From JAAZMU01 sp964547725 (GTDB lineage: Bacteria > Patescibacteriota > Minisyncoccia > Minisyncoccales > Minisyncoccaceae): 27,622 nucleotides of DNA. A program made the position numbers and the translations under genes. The stretch is taken from contig CAZJOO010000003.1 in the NCBI GenBank assembly GCA_964547725.1, positions 1 to 27,622 on the forward strand. Reading direction: 5' to 3'. The notes beneath the pieces are model-generated. The model searched no databases. It saw only the letters and a program-made list of their open reading frames with translations, and had not been told where the DNA came from. Of this stretch, positions 9,159 to 16,308 are shown one piece after another. How positions within the stretch are numbered: position 1 is the stretch's first letter; every line of letters begins with the position of its first letter.

Positions 9159-9973
9159 ACAAATTAGATACAAATTACAAAAATACATGGTGTCCAGGTT
9201 GTGGTAATTTCGGAATCTTGGTTGCCTTTAAGAACGCAATTTTAAACGAAGACTTAAACAAGATAGCTATTGTTTCAGGAATTGGATGTCATGCCAAAAT
9301 AGTAGATTATATTAATGTTAATTCTTTCTATTCTTTGCACGGAAGAGGGATTCCTGCCGCCGAAGGAATTAAACTAGCTAACCCAGAAATGAAAGTAATT
9401 GCTTTTTCTGGAGACGGAGATTCTTTAGATGAAGGTATCAGTCACTTAATTCATGCTGCTAAAAGAAACGCGGACATTACAGTTATCTTGCATAACAACA
9501 GATTGTTTGCTTTGACCACAGGACAGTTTACAGCAGCTTCAATAGAAGGATTTAAAGGAAAATCAACTCCAATGGGAGCTCCAGAGAGTCCGCTTAATCC
9601 ACTTGAATTAATGTTAGCTTCCAATGCAACTTTTATTGCAAGAAGTTATAGTGGAAATATAAAACAGTTAGAAGAGACTATAAAAAGAGCCATTGCTCAT
9701 AAAGGATTTTCTATTGTAGAAGTTATAGAGCCATGTGTTTCTTTTCTAAACACAACCGAGTTTTACAACAAGGCAACATATGTTTTAAAAGATGATAAGT
9801 TGGAATCAAGGGAAGAAGCTTTGAAGAAAATTAGAGAGTGGAATTATGAAGAAAGTGGAGAAAAGATTCCCCTTGGAGTTTTTTATGAAGTCTCTAAAGA
9901 ATCTTTTTGCGAAAGAGCTTTGATAAATAAAAAAGAAGAAACAGTAGAGCAAGTTTTAGAAGAGCTTATATGA
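9155..9973 (+). CDS. korB: 2-oxoacid:ferredoxin oxidoreductase beta subunit (TPP-binding)
   Basis: The 272-residue partner of KorA. It carries the thiamine pyrophosphate site GDGDS (86-90) with the downstream Asn-Asn at 114-115. Four cysteines are placed as expected for the single [4Fe-4S] cluster of two-subunit enzymes: C13 and C16 in WCPGCGNFG, C45 in GIGCHAKI and C194 in EPCVSF. The segment after the TPP motif reads NNRLFALTTGQFTA, where most family members have a YGMTGGQ-like sequence, so substrate or cofactor contacts may differ. No separate ferredoxin-type delta subunit is encoded nearby. The gene overlaps korA and yvcK by 4 nt each (ATGA), which favours coupled translation. Confidence 0.9.
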   Translation: MNKLDTNYKNTWCPGCGNFGILVAFKNAILNEDLNKIAIVSGIGCHAKIVDYINVNSFYSLHGRGIPAAEGIKLANPEMKVIAFSGDGDSLDEGISHLIHAAKRNADITVILHNNRLFALTTGQFTAASIEGFKGKSTPMGAPESPLNPLELMLASNATFIARSYSGNIKQLEETIKRAIAHKGFSIVEVIEPCVSFLNTTEFYNKATYVLKDDKLESREEALKKIREWNYEESGEKIPLGVFYEVSKESFCERALINKKEETVEQVLEELI

Positions 9974-10833
9974 AAAAATTAGTTTGCCTAGGCGGAGGGA
10001 ATGCCATGCCTAATGTGGTTTTAAAAGAATTAAAAAACAAAGAGATTGAACTTTCTGTAATCTCTGCTGTTTTAGATTCTGGCGGATCTTCAGGAAAACT
10101 AAGAGACGATTTAAATATTATTGCGGTAGGAGACTTGAGAAGATCTTTACTGGAACTATCTACCTTGGATGAAAAAACCAAGGAAGTTTTTACTTATAGA
10201 TTTTTAGAAGGAGATTTAAAAGGACACAATCTTGGCAATTTAGTTATTGCTTCCATACTTTTAAAAGAAGAAAATCCAGTTAAATTTTTAAATGAATTTT
10301 TTAAAACAAAGTTTGATGTTTTTCCAGCAACACTTCAAAAAGCTGATTTGTGTGCCGAGCTTGAAAACGGTGAAACAATAAAAGGCGAAACAAATATTGA
10401 TATTCCTAAACACAACTCAAAGATTAAAAAAGTATTTTTAACAAACAAAGTTGAGGTTTTTAAACAAGCTTCTGAAAAGATTAAAGAAGCAGACGCTATT
10501 ATTATTGGGCCAGGAGATTTATATTCTTCCCTTATACAAATCTTACTTGTTTCTGGAATCCCAGAATCAATACAAGAAAGTAAAGCTAAAGTTATTTATA
10601 TTTGTAATTCAAAAAATAAAAAAGGAGAAACAACAGATTTTGTCGTTGATGATTTCGAAAAAGAAATAGAAAAATATTTAGGCAAAAAATTAGACTATGT
10701 TATTTTTAACAATACCAAAGGAATTGATTTAGTTGGATTTAATCAGTATAATGATTCAAAGCACATAGGATTAGATTTAGAATCAGTTCATGATTCTAGG
10801 AAACTTGTTAATCAGTTAATTAAATTAATATGA
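9970..10833 (+). CDS. yvcK: YvcK/GlmR-like (CofD superfamily) UDP-GlcNAc-binding regulator
   Basis: A 287-residue protein of the YvcK (GlmR, CofD-like) family. Seen: GGGN at 8-11, DSGGSSGKLR at 36-45, GDLRRSLLEL, GHNLGNLVIA, IGPGDLYSSL and ICNSKNKKGETTDF, which are the conserved nucleotide-sugar-binding loops. In Bacillus and relatives the protein binds UDP-GlcNAc and helps direct carbon into cell-wall precursor synthesis, partly through GlmS; that role is family knowledge. It is slightly shorter than Bacillus YvcK. It overlaps korB upstream and the glmU-like gene downstream by 4 nt each. Being translated next to a UDP-GlcNAc-making enzyme supports the same regulatory role here. True CofD (2-phospholactate transferase) is unlikely, as nothing else suggests F420 synthesis. 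Confidence 0.85.
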   Translation: MKKLVCLGGGNAMPNVVLKELKNKEIELSVISAVLDSGGSSGKLRDDLNIIAVGDLRRSLLELSTLDEKTKEVFTYRFLEGDLKGHNLGNLVIASILLKEENPVKFLNEFFKTKFDVFPATLQKADLCAELENGETIKGETNIDIPKHNSKIKKVFLTNKVEVFKQASEKIKEADAIIIGPGDLYSSLIQILLVSGIPESIQESKAKVIYICNSKNKKGETTDFVVDDFEKEIEKYLGKKLDYVIFNNTKGIDLVGFNQYNDSKHIGLDLESVHDSRKLVNQLIKLI

Positions 10834-12011
10834 AAGCTATTATTCTAGCATCTGGAAATGGAATTAGGTTTTTACCTTTATCAAAAACAACACCAAAACC
10901 TTTAACTAGACTATTTGGAAAATCTATCTTAGAGCACAATCTTGAAAGCCTCAAAGGAATTGTGGACGAAGTTTTTATTGTCGTTGGATATTTAGGAGAC
11001 AAGATAAAAGAATCTTTAGGGGATAGTTATCAGGGAATAAAAATAACTTATATCACTGACAACGAAATTGCGGGAACAGGTAATTCTGCCAAATTAGCTA
11101 TTTCACACATAAACGATGAAAGGGTTATTATCATGAATGGAGACGATCTCTATAGCCATAAAGATATTAAAAAATTAGTTAAAAGATGTCCTTCTATAGC
11201 TGTTAAAAAAGTTCTTAATCCTAGCAATTTTGGGATTTTAACTATTGAAAATGAAAAGGTTGTTGAGATAGAAGAGAAGCCCCAAAATCCCAAAAGTGAT
11301 TTAGCTAATATCGGTCTTTATTGTTTTCCAAAATCTATTTTTGGTGAACCCATAGAAAAATCAGAAAGAGGAGAATATGAAATTACAGATTATGTTAAAA
11401 AGTTAATAGCTTTAAATAGTTTGAATTATATAGAAGCTAGTTCTTGGATTCCTGTTTCTTATCCTTGGGATTTGTTTAACATGACACAAGTATTATTTCA
11501 AAACTTTAAATTTAAAAAAGAAGGAAAAATAGAAAAAGGAGTAACAGTAAAAGATAATTTACACGTAGGAAAAAATACAATAGTTAAGAGTGGAACTTAT
11601 ATAGAAGGGCCTGTTTACATAGGAAATAATTGTAAAATTGGTCCTAATGCATACTTAAGGCCTTTTACTATCATTGAAGATAATTGTTCTATTGGGGCAT
11701 CAGTTGAAATAAAAAATTCTCTTATCGGTTTCAATACAAACATAAACCATTTATCATATGTTGGAGATTCTATCATTGGTTCGAATGTTAACTTAGGCGC
11801 AGGCTTTATCACAGCCAATTTAAGACACGACGGAGGAACGATTAAAAGTTCGGTCAAAGAAATTTTAATTGATACAAAAAGAACTAAATTTGGAACCATT
11901 ATTGGTGACAATGTAAAGACGGGAATTAGTACTATTGTTTATCCTGGTAGAAAAATATGGCCAGAAAAAACAACTCTCCCTCAAGAAAAAGTAGAAAAAG
12001 ATATAATCTAA
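10830..12011 (+). CDS. GlmU-like sugar-1-phosphate nucleotidylyltransferase/acetyltransferase (archaeal type)
   Basis: A 393-residue two-domain enzyme expected to make UDP-GlcNAc. Residues 1 to about 225 form a nucleotidyltransferase with MKAIILASGNGIRF, PKPL and NGDD (102-105); about 235-393 form a left-handed beta-helix with hexapeptide repeats (VYIGNNCKIG, SLIGFNTNI). The stretch NHLSYVGDS (305-313) then GAGFITANLRHDG resembles archaeal bifunctional enzymes such as Sulfolobus ST0452 more than E. coli GlmU. H306 is the candidate acetyltransfer base. The usual GxGTR loop reads GNGIR, with Ile replacing Thr. It overlaps yvcK by 4 nt and ends the korA operon. Nucleotide and sugar specificity are inferred; glucose-1-phosphate or other sugars remain possible. 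Confidence 0.83.
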   Translation: MKAIILASGNGIRFLPLSKTTPKPLTRLFGKSILEHNLESLKGIVDEVFIVVGYLGDKIKESLGDSYQGIKITYITDNEIAGTGNSAKLAISHINDERVIIMNGDDLYSHKDIKKLVKRCPSIAVKKVLNPSNFGILTIENEKVVEIEEKPQNPKSDLANIGLYCFPKSIFGEPIEKSERGEYEITDYVKKLIALNSLNYIEASSWIPVSYPWDLFNMTQVLFQNFKFKKEGKIEKGVTVKDNLHVGKNTIVKSGTYIEGPVYIGNNCKIGPNAYLRPFTIIEDNCSIGASVEIKNSLIGFNTNINHLSYVGDSIIGSNVNLGAGFITANLRHDGGTIKSSVKEILIDTKRTKFGTIIGDNVKTGISTIVYPGRKIWPEKTTLPQEKVEKDII

Positions 12012-12032
12012 TTTTCGATAATTAAGTTTTTT
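12009..12032 (+). terminator. Weak possible terminator after the glmU-like gene
   Basis: A short A/T-only inverted repeat TAATT (12009-12013) and AATTA (12020-12024), overlapping the stop codon, followed by AG and six T (12027-12032). The stem is weak; position at an operon end before a new promoter is the main support. Confidence 0.3.
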
Positions 12033-12039
12033 ATATATA

Positions 12040-12068
12040 TTCCAAAGTAATAAATTTTGTGATATAAT
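12040..12068 (+). promoter_or_regulatory. parA promoter with extended -10, leaderless spacing
   Basis: A perfect TATAAT at 12063-12068 is preceded by TG-A (12060-12062), an extended -10 element. The -35 region at 17-bp spacing (TTCCAA, 12040-12045) is poor, as is common with extended -10 promoters. Only 7 nt separate the -10 box from the parA ATG at 12076, so transcription should begin at or next to the start codon. Confidence 0.75.
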
Positions 12069-12075
12069 CATATTA

Positions 12076-12837
12076 ATGACAAGAGTAATTGCAGTTGCAA
12101 ATCAAAAAGGGGGTGTTGGGAAGACTTCAATATCCGTAAATCTTCCAGTATTTTTAACTGCTTATGGTAAGCGTGTTCTTTTAGTAGACTTTGATCCTCA
12201 AGCAAATGCAACCTTTTCTCTTGGAATAGATCCTAACTCTCTTAAAAAATCAGTCTACGAAGCAATATTAGGAGAAATTCATCCACAAGAAGCGATTAAG
12301 AGAACTGTTTTTTTAGGTTATGATGTTTTACCAACATCACATGAGCTTGCTGGAGCTTCGATTGATTTGGTAAATATGAAAGATAGAGAATATAGACTTA
12401 AAAAAGTAATTGATTCTGTCAAAGATAATTATGATTTAGTTTTTATTGACTGTCCTCCATCTTTAGGACTTCCAACTTTAAATGCTCTTGTTGCAGCAGA
12501 CGATGTTTTAATTCCGGTACAAGCAGAGTATTTAGCTATTGAAGGATTGGGACAACTTTTATCTAACGTTAAACTAATCAATGAAAACCTAGAAAGGAAT
12601 CTTAATGTGGTTGGAGCAGTGATAACGATGTATACGAGAAGAAATAAAGTAAGTAGGGATGTCGAAAAAGAATTAAGAAGAAATTTTCAAAATTATGTTT
12701 TTGATGCAGTGATTCCAAGAGCAACTGCTCTTGCAGAATCTCCAAGATATGGAAGAACAGTGTTAAGGCATGCTCCTACTTCGAAAGCGGTTAATGCTTT
12801 CAGGGAACTTGCAGAAGAATTTATTAAAAAATTATGA
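12076..12837 (+). CDS. parA: ParA/Soj chromosome-partitioning ATPase
   Basis: A 253-residue deviant-Walker ATPase that, with ParB, segregates the chromosome origin region. Seen: the deviant Walker A KGGVGKTS at 11-18 (signature Lys11 and catalytic Lys16), Walker A' region LLVDFDPQANATFSLG, and Walker B/switch FIDCPPSLGLPT. The start MTRVIAVANQ is standard and lies 7 nt after a -10 box, so the mRNA is probably leaderless. Length is typical of chromosomal Soj proteins, without the extra N-terminal DNA-binding domain of plasmid ParA types. It overlaps parB by 4 nt (ATGA). The pair suggests proximity to the replication origin in many bacteria, but no dnaA or gidB lies here. Confidence 0.95.
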   Translation: MTRVIAVANQKGGVGKTSISVNLPVFLTAYGKRVLLVDFDPQANATFSLGIDPNSLKKSVYEAILGEIHPQEAIKRTVFLGYDVLPTSHELAGASIDLVNMKDREYRLKKVIDSVKDNYDLVFIDCPPSLGLPTLNALVAADDVLIPVQAEYLAIEGLGQLLSNVKLINENLERNLNVVGAVITMYTRRNKVSRDVEKELRRNFQNYVFDAVIPRATALAESPRYGRTVLRHAPTSKAVNAFRELAEEFIKKL

Positions 12838-13694
12838 GCAAAGGTTTAGAATCTTTAATACCAAAAAAAGGAAGACAAAGTTATGATGACAACCCTTCAA
12901 CAAAGGAAAGTATCTTTTGGGTTGAGACAAACAAGATAAAACAAAATCCTTATCAGCCAAGATCTCTTTTTAACGAAGAAGAAATTACTAGCTTGTCAGA
13001 ATCTATTAAAAAGTATGGAGTTTTACAACCTCTTGTTGTTACTAGAATTGAAAAACAGACTAGCGAAGGAATTAGGACAGAATATGAACTTATCGCCGGA
13101 GAGAGAAGACTAAGAGCTTGTCAAAAAATTAATTTTGATAAAGTTCCTGTAATTATTAGAGATCCTTCGACTCAAGAAAAACTAGAAATAGCTTTGATTG
13201 AAAATGTTCAAAGAAAGAATTTAAATCCAATGGAAAAAGCAGAAGCTTATATGCGCCTCAAGGAAGAGTTTGGAATGCTTGAAAGAGAGATAGGAGAAAT
13301 GGCGGGAAAAAGTAGAGAATCAATATCAAACAGCCTTCGTTTGCTAAACCTTCCTCTAAACATTAAACAAGCTTTAAGAAACGAACAAATTTCAGAAGGA
13401 CATGCTAAAGATTTGCTTTCGTTAGATAACGAAGAGGACCAGAATAAAATGTTAAAAGGCATTCTAGAAGAAAAATGGTCTGTTAGAAGACTAGAACAAG
13501 AAATCAGAAATTTAAAAAATCCCAAAAAAGAATTAAGCCTAAAAGACACTGCTTATTTAGAAGAATTTGAGAATAAGTTTAGAGAGGTTTTTAAGTATAA
13601 AGATATTAAAGTAAAAAATAACAACAAGAATTACCAAGTTGTTATTAATTTCAAATCAGAAGGAGAGATGGACGAATATTTAAAGAGTCTTTGA
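12834..13694 (+). CDS. parB: ParB/Spo0J centromere-binding CTPase
   Basis: A 286-residue ParB that binds parS sites and spreads on DNA as a CTP-dependent clamp. Seen in order: NPYQPR at 38-43, the CTP-binding/nuclease-like motif GERRLRA at 89-95, ENVQRKNLNP at 123-132, a helix-turn-helix (about 150-175, with EMAGKSRESISNSLRLL), and a short C-terminal dimerisation domain ending at the stop. It overlaps parA by 4 nt. Its last 15 nt overlap the 3' end of topA on the other strand. I did not see a canonical parS 16-mer in the window by eye. Confidence 0.95.
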   Translation: MSKGLESLIPKKGRQSYDDNPSTKESIFWVETNKIKQNPYQPRSLFNEEEITSLSESIKKYGVLQPLVVTRIEKQTSEGIRTEYELIAGERRLRACQKINFDKVPVIIRDPSTQEKLEIALIENVQRKNLNPMEKAEAYMRLKEEFGMLEREIGEMAGKSRESISNSLRLLNLPLNIKQALRNEQISEGHAKDLLSLDNEEDQNKMLKGILEEKWSVRRLEQEIRNLKNPKKELSLKDTAYLEEFENKFREVFKYKDIKVKNNNKNYQVVINFKSEGEMDEYLKSL

Positions 13695-15680
13695 ACACTC
13701 TTTGTTTGAGCAGACAACTTTTTTCCCTTTCTCAACCATAAGCGAATTACATATTTTACATTTTTCTCCAGTTGGTTTGTCCCAGAGAGCAAAATCGCAA
13801 TCTGGCCATTTTGAACAAGAATAGAATACTTTTCCTTTCTTTGTTTTCTTTTGCATTATTTCTCCAAGTCCACATTTTGGACAAGGGATATTTAGATTAA
13901 CATTTTTATTCTCGAGTGGTTCTGTGTGCTTGCATTCTGGATATCCAGTGCAGGCTAAGAACTTTCCAAATCTTCCCATTTTTATCGCTAAAGGTTTTTG
14001 GCATTTAGGACAAAGTTTGTCTGTTATTTCGTCTTTTGGTTTTTGCATTTCAACTTCATTATATTTTTTCTCTAGATTTTCATTAAAGGGGAGATAGAAC
14101 TTTTTAACGACTTCTCTCCAGTTTTCTTTTCCTTCAGAAACATCGTCTAATTCTTTTTCCATATCAGCAGTGAACTTGTAATCGACGATATCTTTAAAAT
14201 GATTTTCAAGCATGTCATTTACTGCTTTTCCTATCTCTGTTGGAATAAACTTTTTATCATCATTCTTAGTGACATAATTTCTATCTTGAATTGTGGAAAT
14301 AATAGTAGCGTAAGTAGAAGGTCTTCCTATTTCAAATTCTTCTAATTTTTTGATTAAAGAGGCTTCATTAAATCTAGCAGGAGGCATTGTAAAATGTTGG
14401 TCCTTTTTTAATTCTTTCAAATCTAAGATTTCTTTTTCCTCTAATGGTGGAAGTTCTTTTTCCTCTATTTTCATCTCGTACATTTTTAAGAAACCATCAA
14501 ATTTAATAGTGGAGCCATGAGTTTCAAAAATATATTTATTGGCAGAGATTTCTATTTTTTCTGAATTGAAAATTGCAGAAGACATTTGGCTGGCGATAAA
14601 TCTTTTATATATTAAATTATATAGCTTTTCTTGCTTCTCATCTAATTTTAAACCATCTACCATTGTTGGTCTTATTGCTTCATGAGCTTCTTGAGCTCTT
14701 CCCTTTGTTTTAAAAACTCTTCTTTCGTAATATTTTTCTCCGAACTTAGTTTTAATTATTTGAGCTGCTTTTTCTAAAGCTTCAGTAGAAATGTTTAAAG
14801 AGTCTGTTCTGTGATAGGTGATATAACCTCTTTCATATAACTGTTGAGCAAGACTCATTGTCATTTTAGAAGAAAGTCTTAATTTTTTGTAAGATTCTTG
14901 TTGAAGTGATGAAGTGGTAAAAGGGGCTTGTGGATATTTTTTAACTTCTTTTTTTTCTATGTTAGAAATAATGTATTTTGCGTTAGCTAATTCATTTTCT
15001 ATTTTGCTTGCTTCTTCTTTGTTTTTAATGAAAAGTTTATCTATTTTTTTGCCATCAATTTTAGCAAGCAAAGCTTCAAAATTTATTTTGTCTTTTTGAA
15101 AAGAAGCCAAAAGAGTCCAATATTCTTCAGGAATAAATTTTTCTATTTCTTCTTCTTTTTCGCAAATAAGTTTTACGGCCACAGATTGAACTCTTCCAGC
15201 AGATAAGTGTCTAGCTATTTTTTTCCATAGAAAAGGAGAGAGTTTGTATCCTACGATTCTATCTAAAATTCTTCTAGCTTGTTGCGCGTCTGCTAAATCC
15301 TCGTTTAGTTTAGAAGGATTATTGATAGCATTTTCAATAGCTGTTTTTGTAATTTCGTGAAAGACACATCTTTTATAATCTTTTAATTCAAGAGCATTAA
15401 TTAAATGCCAAGAGATTGCCTCTCCTTCACGGTCAGGATCACTTGCAAGAATAACTTCGTCTGCTTTAGCAACTTCTTTTTTTAGAAGGTTTAAGTTTTT
15501 TCTAGCTTTTGTAGGAACAACATATCTTGGTTCAAAATCCTTTTCAATATCAATTCCAAAATCTCCTTTAGGTAAATCTCTAACGTGTCCATAAGAAGAG
15601 AGAACTTTATATTCAGAGCCTAGAAACTTTTCTATTGTTTTTGCTTTTGTTGGACTTTCTACTATTATTAATTTTGTCAT
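13680..15680 (-). CDS. topA: DNA topoisomerase I (type IA)
   Basis: Relaxes negatively supercoiled DNA by single-strand passage. The 666-residue product has an N-terminal Toprim domain (IIVESPTKAKTIEKF with E8; SDPDREGEA with D81 and D83), the type IA core with active-site Tyr289 in GYITYHRTDS, the EIGRPSTYATIISTI block, and a C-terminal tail of zinc-binding repeats (CPKCQKPL...CTGYPECKH, CPKCGLGE...CSKWPDC, CKICNSL...CSNKEC), the last a degenerate module ending at the stop. It is shorter than E. coli TopA, mainly in the tail. Its ATG overlaps the pth stop by one base, so the two form an operon read from the pth promoter. Its 3' end overlaps parB by 15 nt. Confidence 0.97.
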   Translation of the reverse strand: MTKLIIVESPTKAKTIEKFLGSEYKVLSSYGHVRDLPKGDFGIDIEKDFEPRYVVPTKARKNLNLLKKEVAKADEVILASDPDREGEAISWHLINALELKDYKRCVFHEITKTAIENAINNPSKLNEDLADAQQARRILDRIVGYKLSPFLWKKIARHLSAGRVQSVAVKLICEKEEEIEKFIPEEYWTLLASFQKDKINFEALLAKIDGKKIDKLFIKNKEEASKIENELANAKYIISNIEKKEVKKYPQAPFTTSSLQQESYKKLRLSSKMTMSLAQQLYERGYITYHRTDSLNISTEALEKAAQIIKTKFGEKYYERRVFKTKGRAQEAHEAIRPTMVDGLKLDEKQEKLYNLIYKRFIASQMSSAIFNSEKIEISANKYIFETHGSTIKFDGFLKMYEMKIEEKELPPLEEKEILDLKELKKDQHFTMPPARFNEASLIKKLEEFEIGRPSTYATIISTIQDRNYVTKNDDKKFIPTEIGKAVNDMLENHFKDIVDYKFTADMEKELDDVSEGKENWREVVKKFYLPFNENLEKKYNEVEMQKPKDEITDKLCPKCQKPLAIKMGRFGKFLACTGYPECKHTEPLENKNVNLNIPCPKCGLGEIMQKKTKKGKVFYSCSKWPDCDFALWDKPTGEKCKICNSLMVEKGKKVVCSNKECSKTL
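13682..13703. terminator. Possible two-way hairpin terminator at the parB/topA junction
   Basis: Perfect 7-bp inverted repeat AAAGAGT (13682-13688) and ACTCTTT (13697-13703) with an 8-nt loop, centred on the overlapping stop codons of the convergent genes. T tracts are short on both sides, so termination strength is uncertain. Confidence 0.4.
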
Positions 15681-16228
15681 TATTTTTTGTTAAATTTTGT
15701 CATTGTTTTTTCTATACCATCTTCGATGGCTTCGTTAATAATTGAAGTAACATCACTAATTACTTCATTAATTATTTCTTGTTCATTTTTAGGAAAAGAT
15801 TTTAAAACATAGTTAATCAAATCTTCTTTTTGCTCATTATTAATTCCTATTCTAAATCTTACAAAGTTTTGAGTTCCAATCTTTTCAATAATAGACTTAA
15901 TTCCATTGTGTCCTTTAGAAGAAATGTCTTTGTTTATTTTGAACTTACCGAGCTGAATATCATTTTCATCTTGAATAACCCAAACGTCTTCTTCCTTTAT
16001 TTTGTAGAAGTTAACAATTTCTCTCACTGAGGTTCCAGATTCATTCATGTATGTTTGAGGCTTCATCAAGATAACGTCATCTTTTTTAGAAATAAGAGCA
16101 TTTTGATTTAAAGAAAAACTAGGAAAATCAAATCTTTCCTTAAATAAATCAATTGTCTCAAATCCAACGTTGTGAGGCGTGTTTTTGTATTTTTCTTCTG
16201 GGTTTCCTAGCCCTACTATTAGAATCAT
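15680..16228 (-). CDS. pth: Peptidyl-tRNA hydrolase
   Basis: Recycles peptidyl-tRNA released from stalled ribosomes by cleaving the peptide-tRNA ester. From the ATG at 16228 it gives 182 residues, the usual length. Seen: MILIVGLGNPEEKY at the N-terminus, PHNVGFE with catalytic His19, MKPQTYMNESG with the substrate-contacting Asn, the DE-D-LGKFK block and GHNGIKSI. An upstream in-frame ATG at 16243 would add five residues not found in the family, and it would lie upstream of the -10 box. The TATAAT at 16235-16240 ends 6 nt before the 16228 ATG and fixes the start there. Its stop overlaps the topA start by one base (TAATG). Confidence 0.95.
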   Translation of the reverse strand: MILIVGLGNPEEKYKNTPHNVGFETIDLFKERFDFPSFSLNQNALISKKDDVILMKPQTYMNESGTSVREIVNFYKIKEEDVWVIQDENDIQLGKFKINKDISSKGHNGIKSIIEKIGTQNFVRFRIGINNEQKEDLINYVLKSFPKNEQEIINEVISDVTSIINEAIEDGIEKTMTKFNKK

Positions 16229-16234
16229 ACTTTC

Positions 16235-16240
16235 ATTATA
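16235..16240 (-). promoter_or_regulatory. pth-topA promoter -10 box
   Basis: On the minus strand a perfect TATAAT ends 6 nt upstream of the pth ATG at 16228, the same leaderless spacing seen elsewhere in the window. No good -35 hexamer is visible; the upstream region is A/T-rich. It is divergent from the prepilin promoter about 30 bp away. Confidence 0.65.
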
Positions 16241-16270
16241 CATAAAATACGGAAAAATAAAAATAAAAGG

Positions 16271-16299
16271 TTGCTTAATCTAATAAATTTTAATATAAT
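16271..16299 (+). promoter_or_regulatory. Promoter of the first LamG prepilin
   Basis: TTGCTT (16271-16276), a 17-bp spacer and a perfect TATAAT (16294-16299). The ATG at 16309 begins 9 nt after the -10 box, leaving at most a few nucleotides of leader. Confidence 0.75.
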
Positions 16300-16308
16300 T
16301 ATTCTAAG

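Noticed and set aside
12076..13694. Canonical parS site near parAB
   Set aside because: No TGTTTCACGTGAAACA-like 16-mer was seen by eye in this region; a degenerate site would need a computed search.
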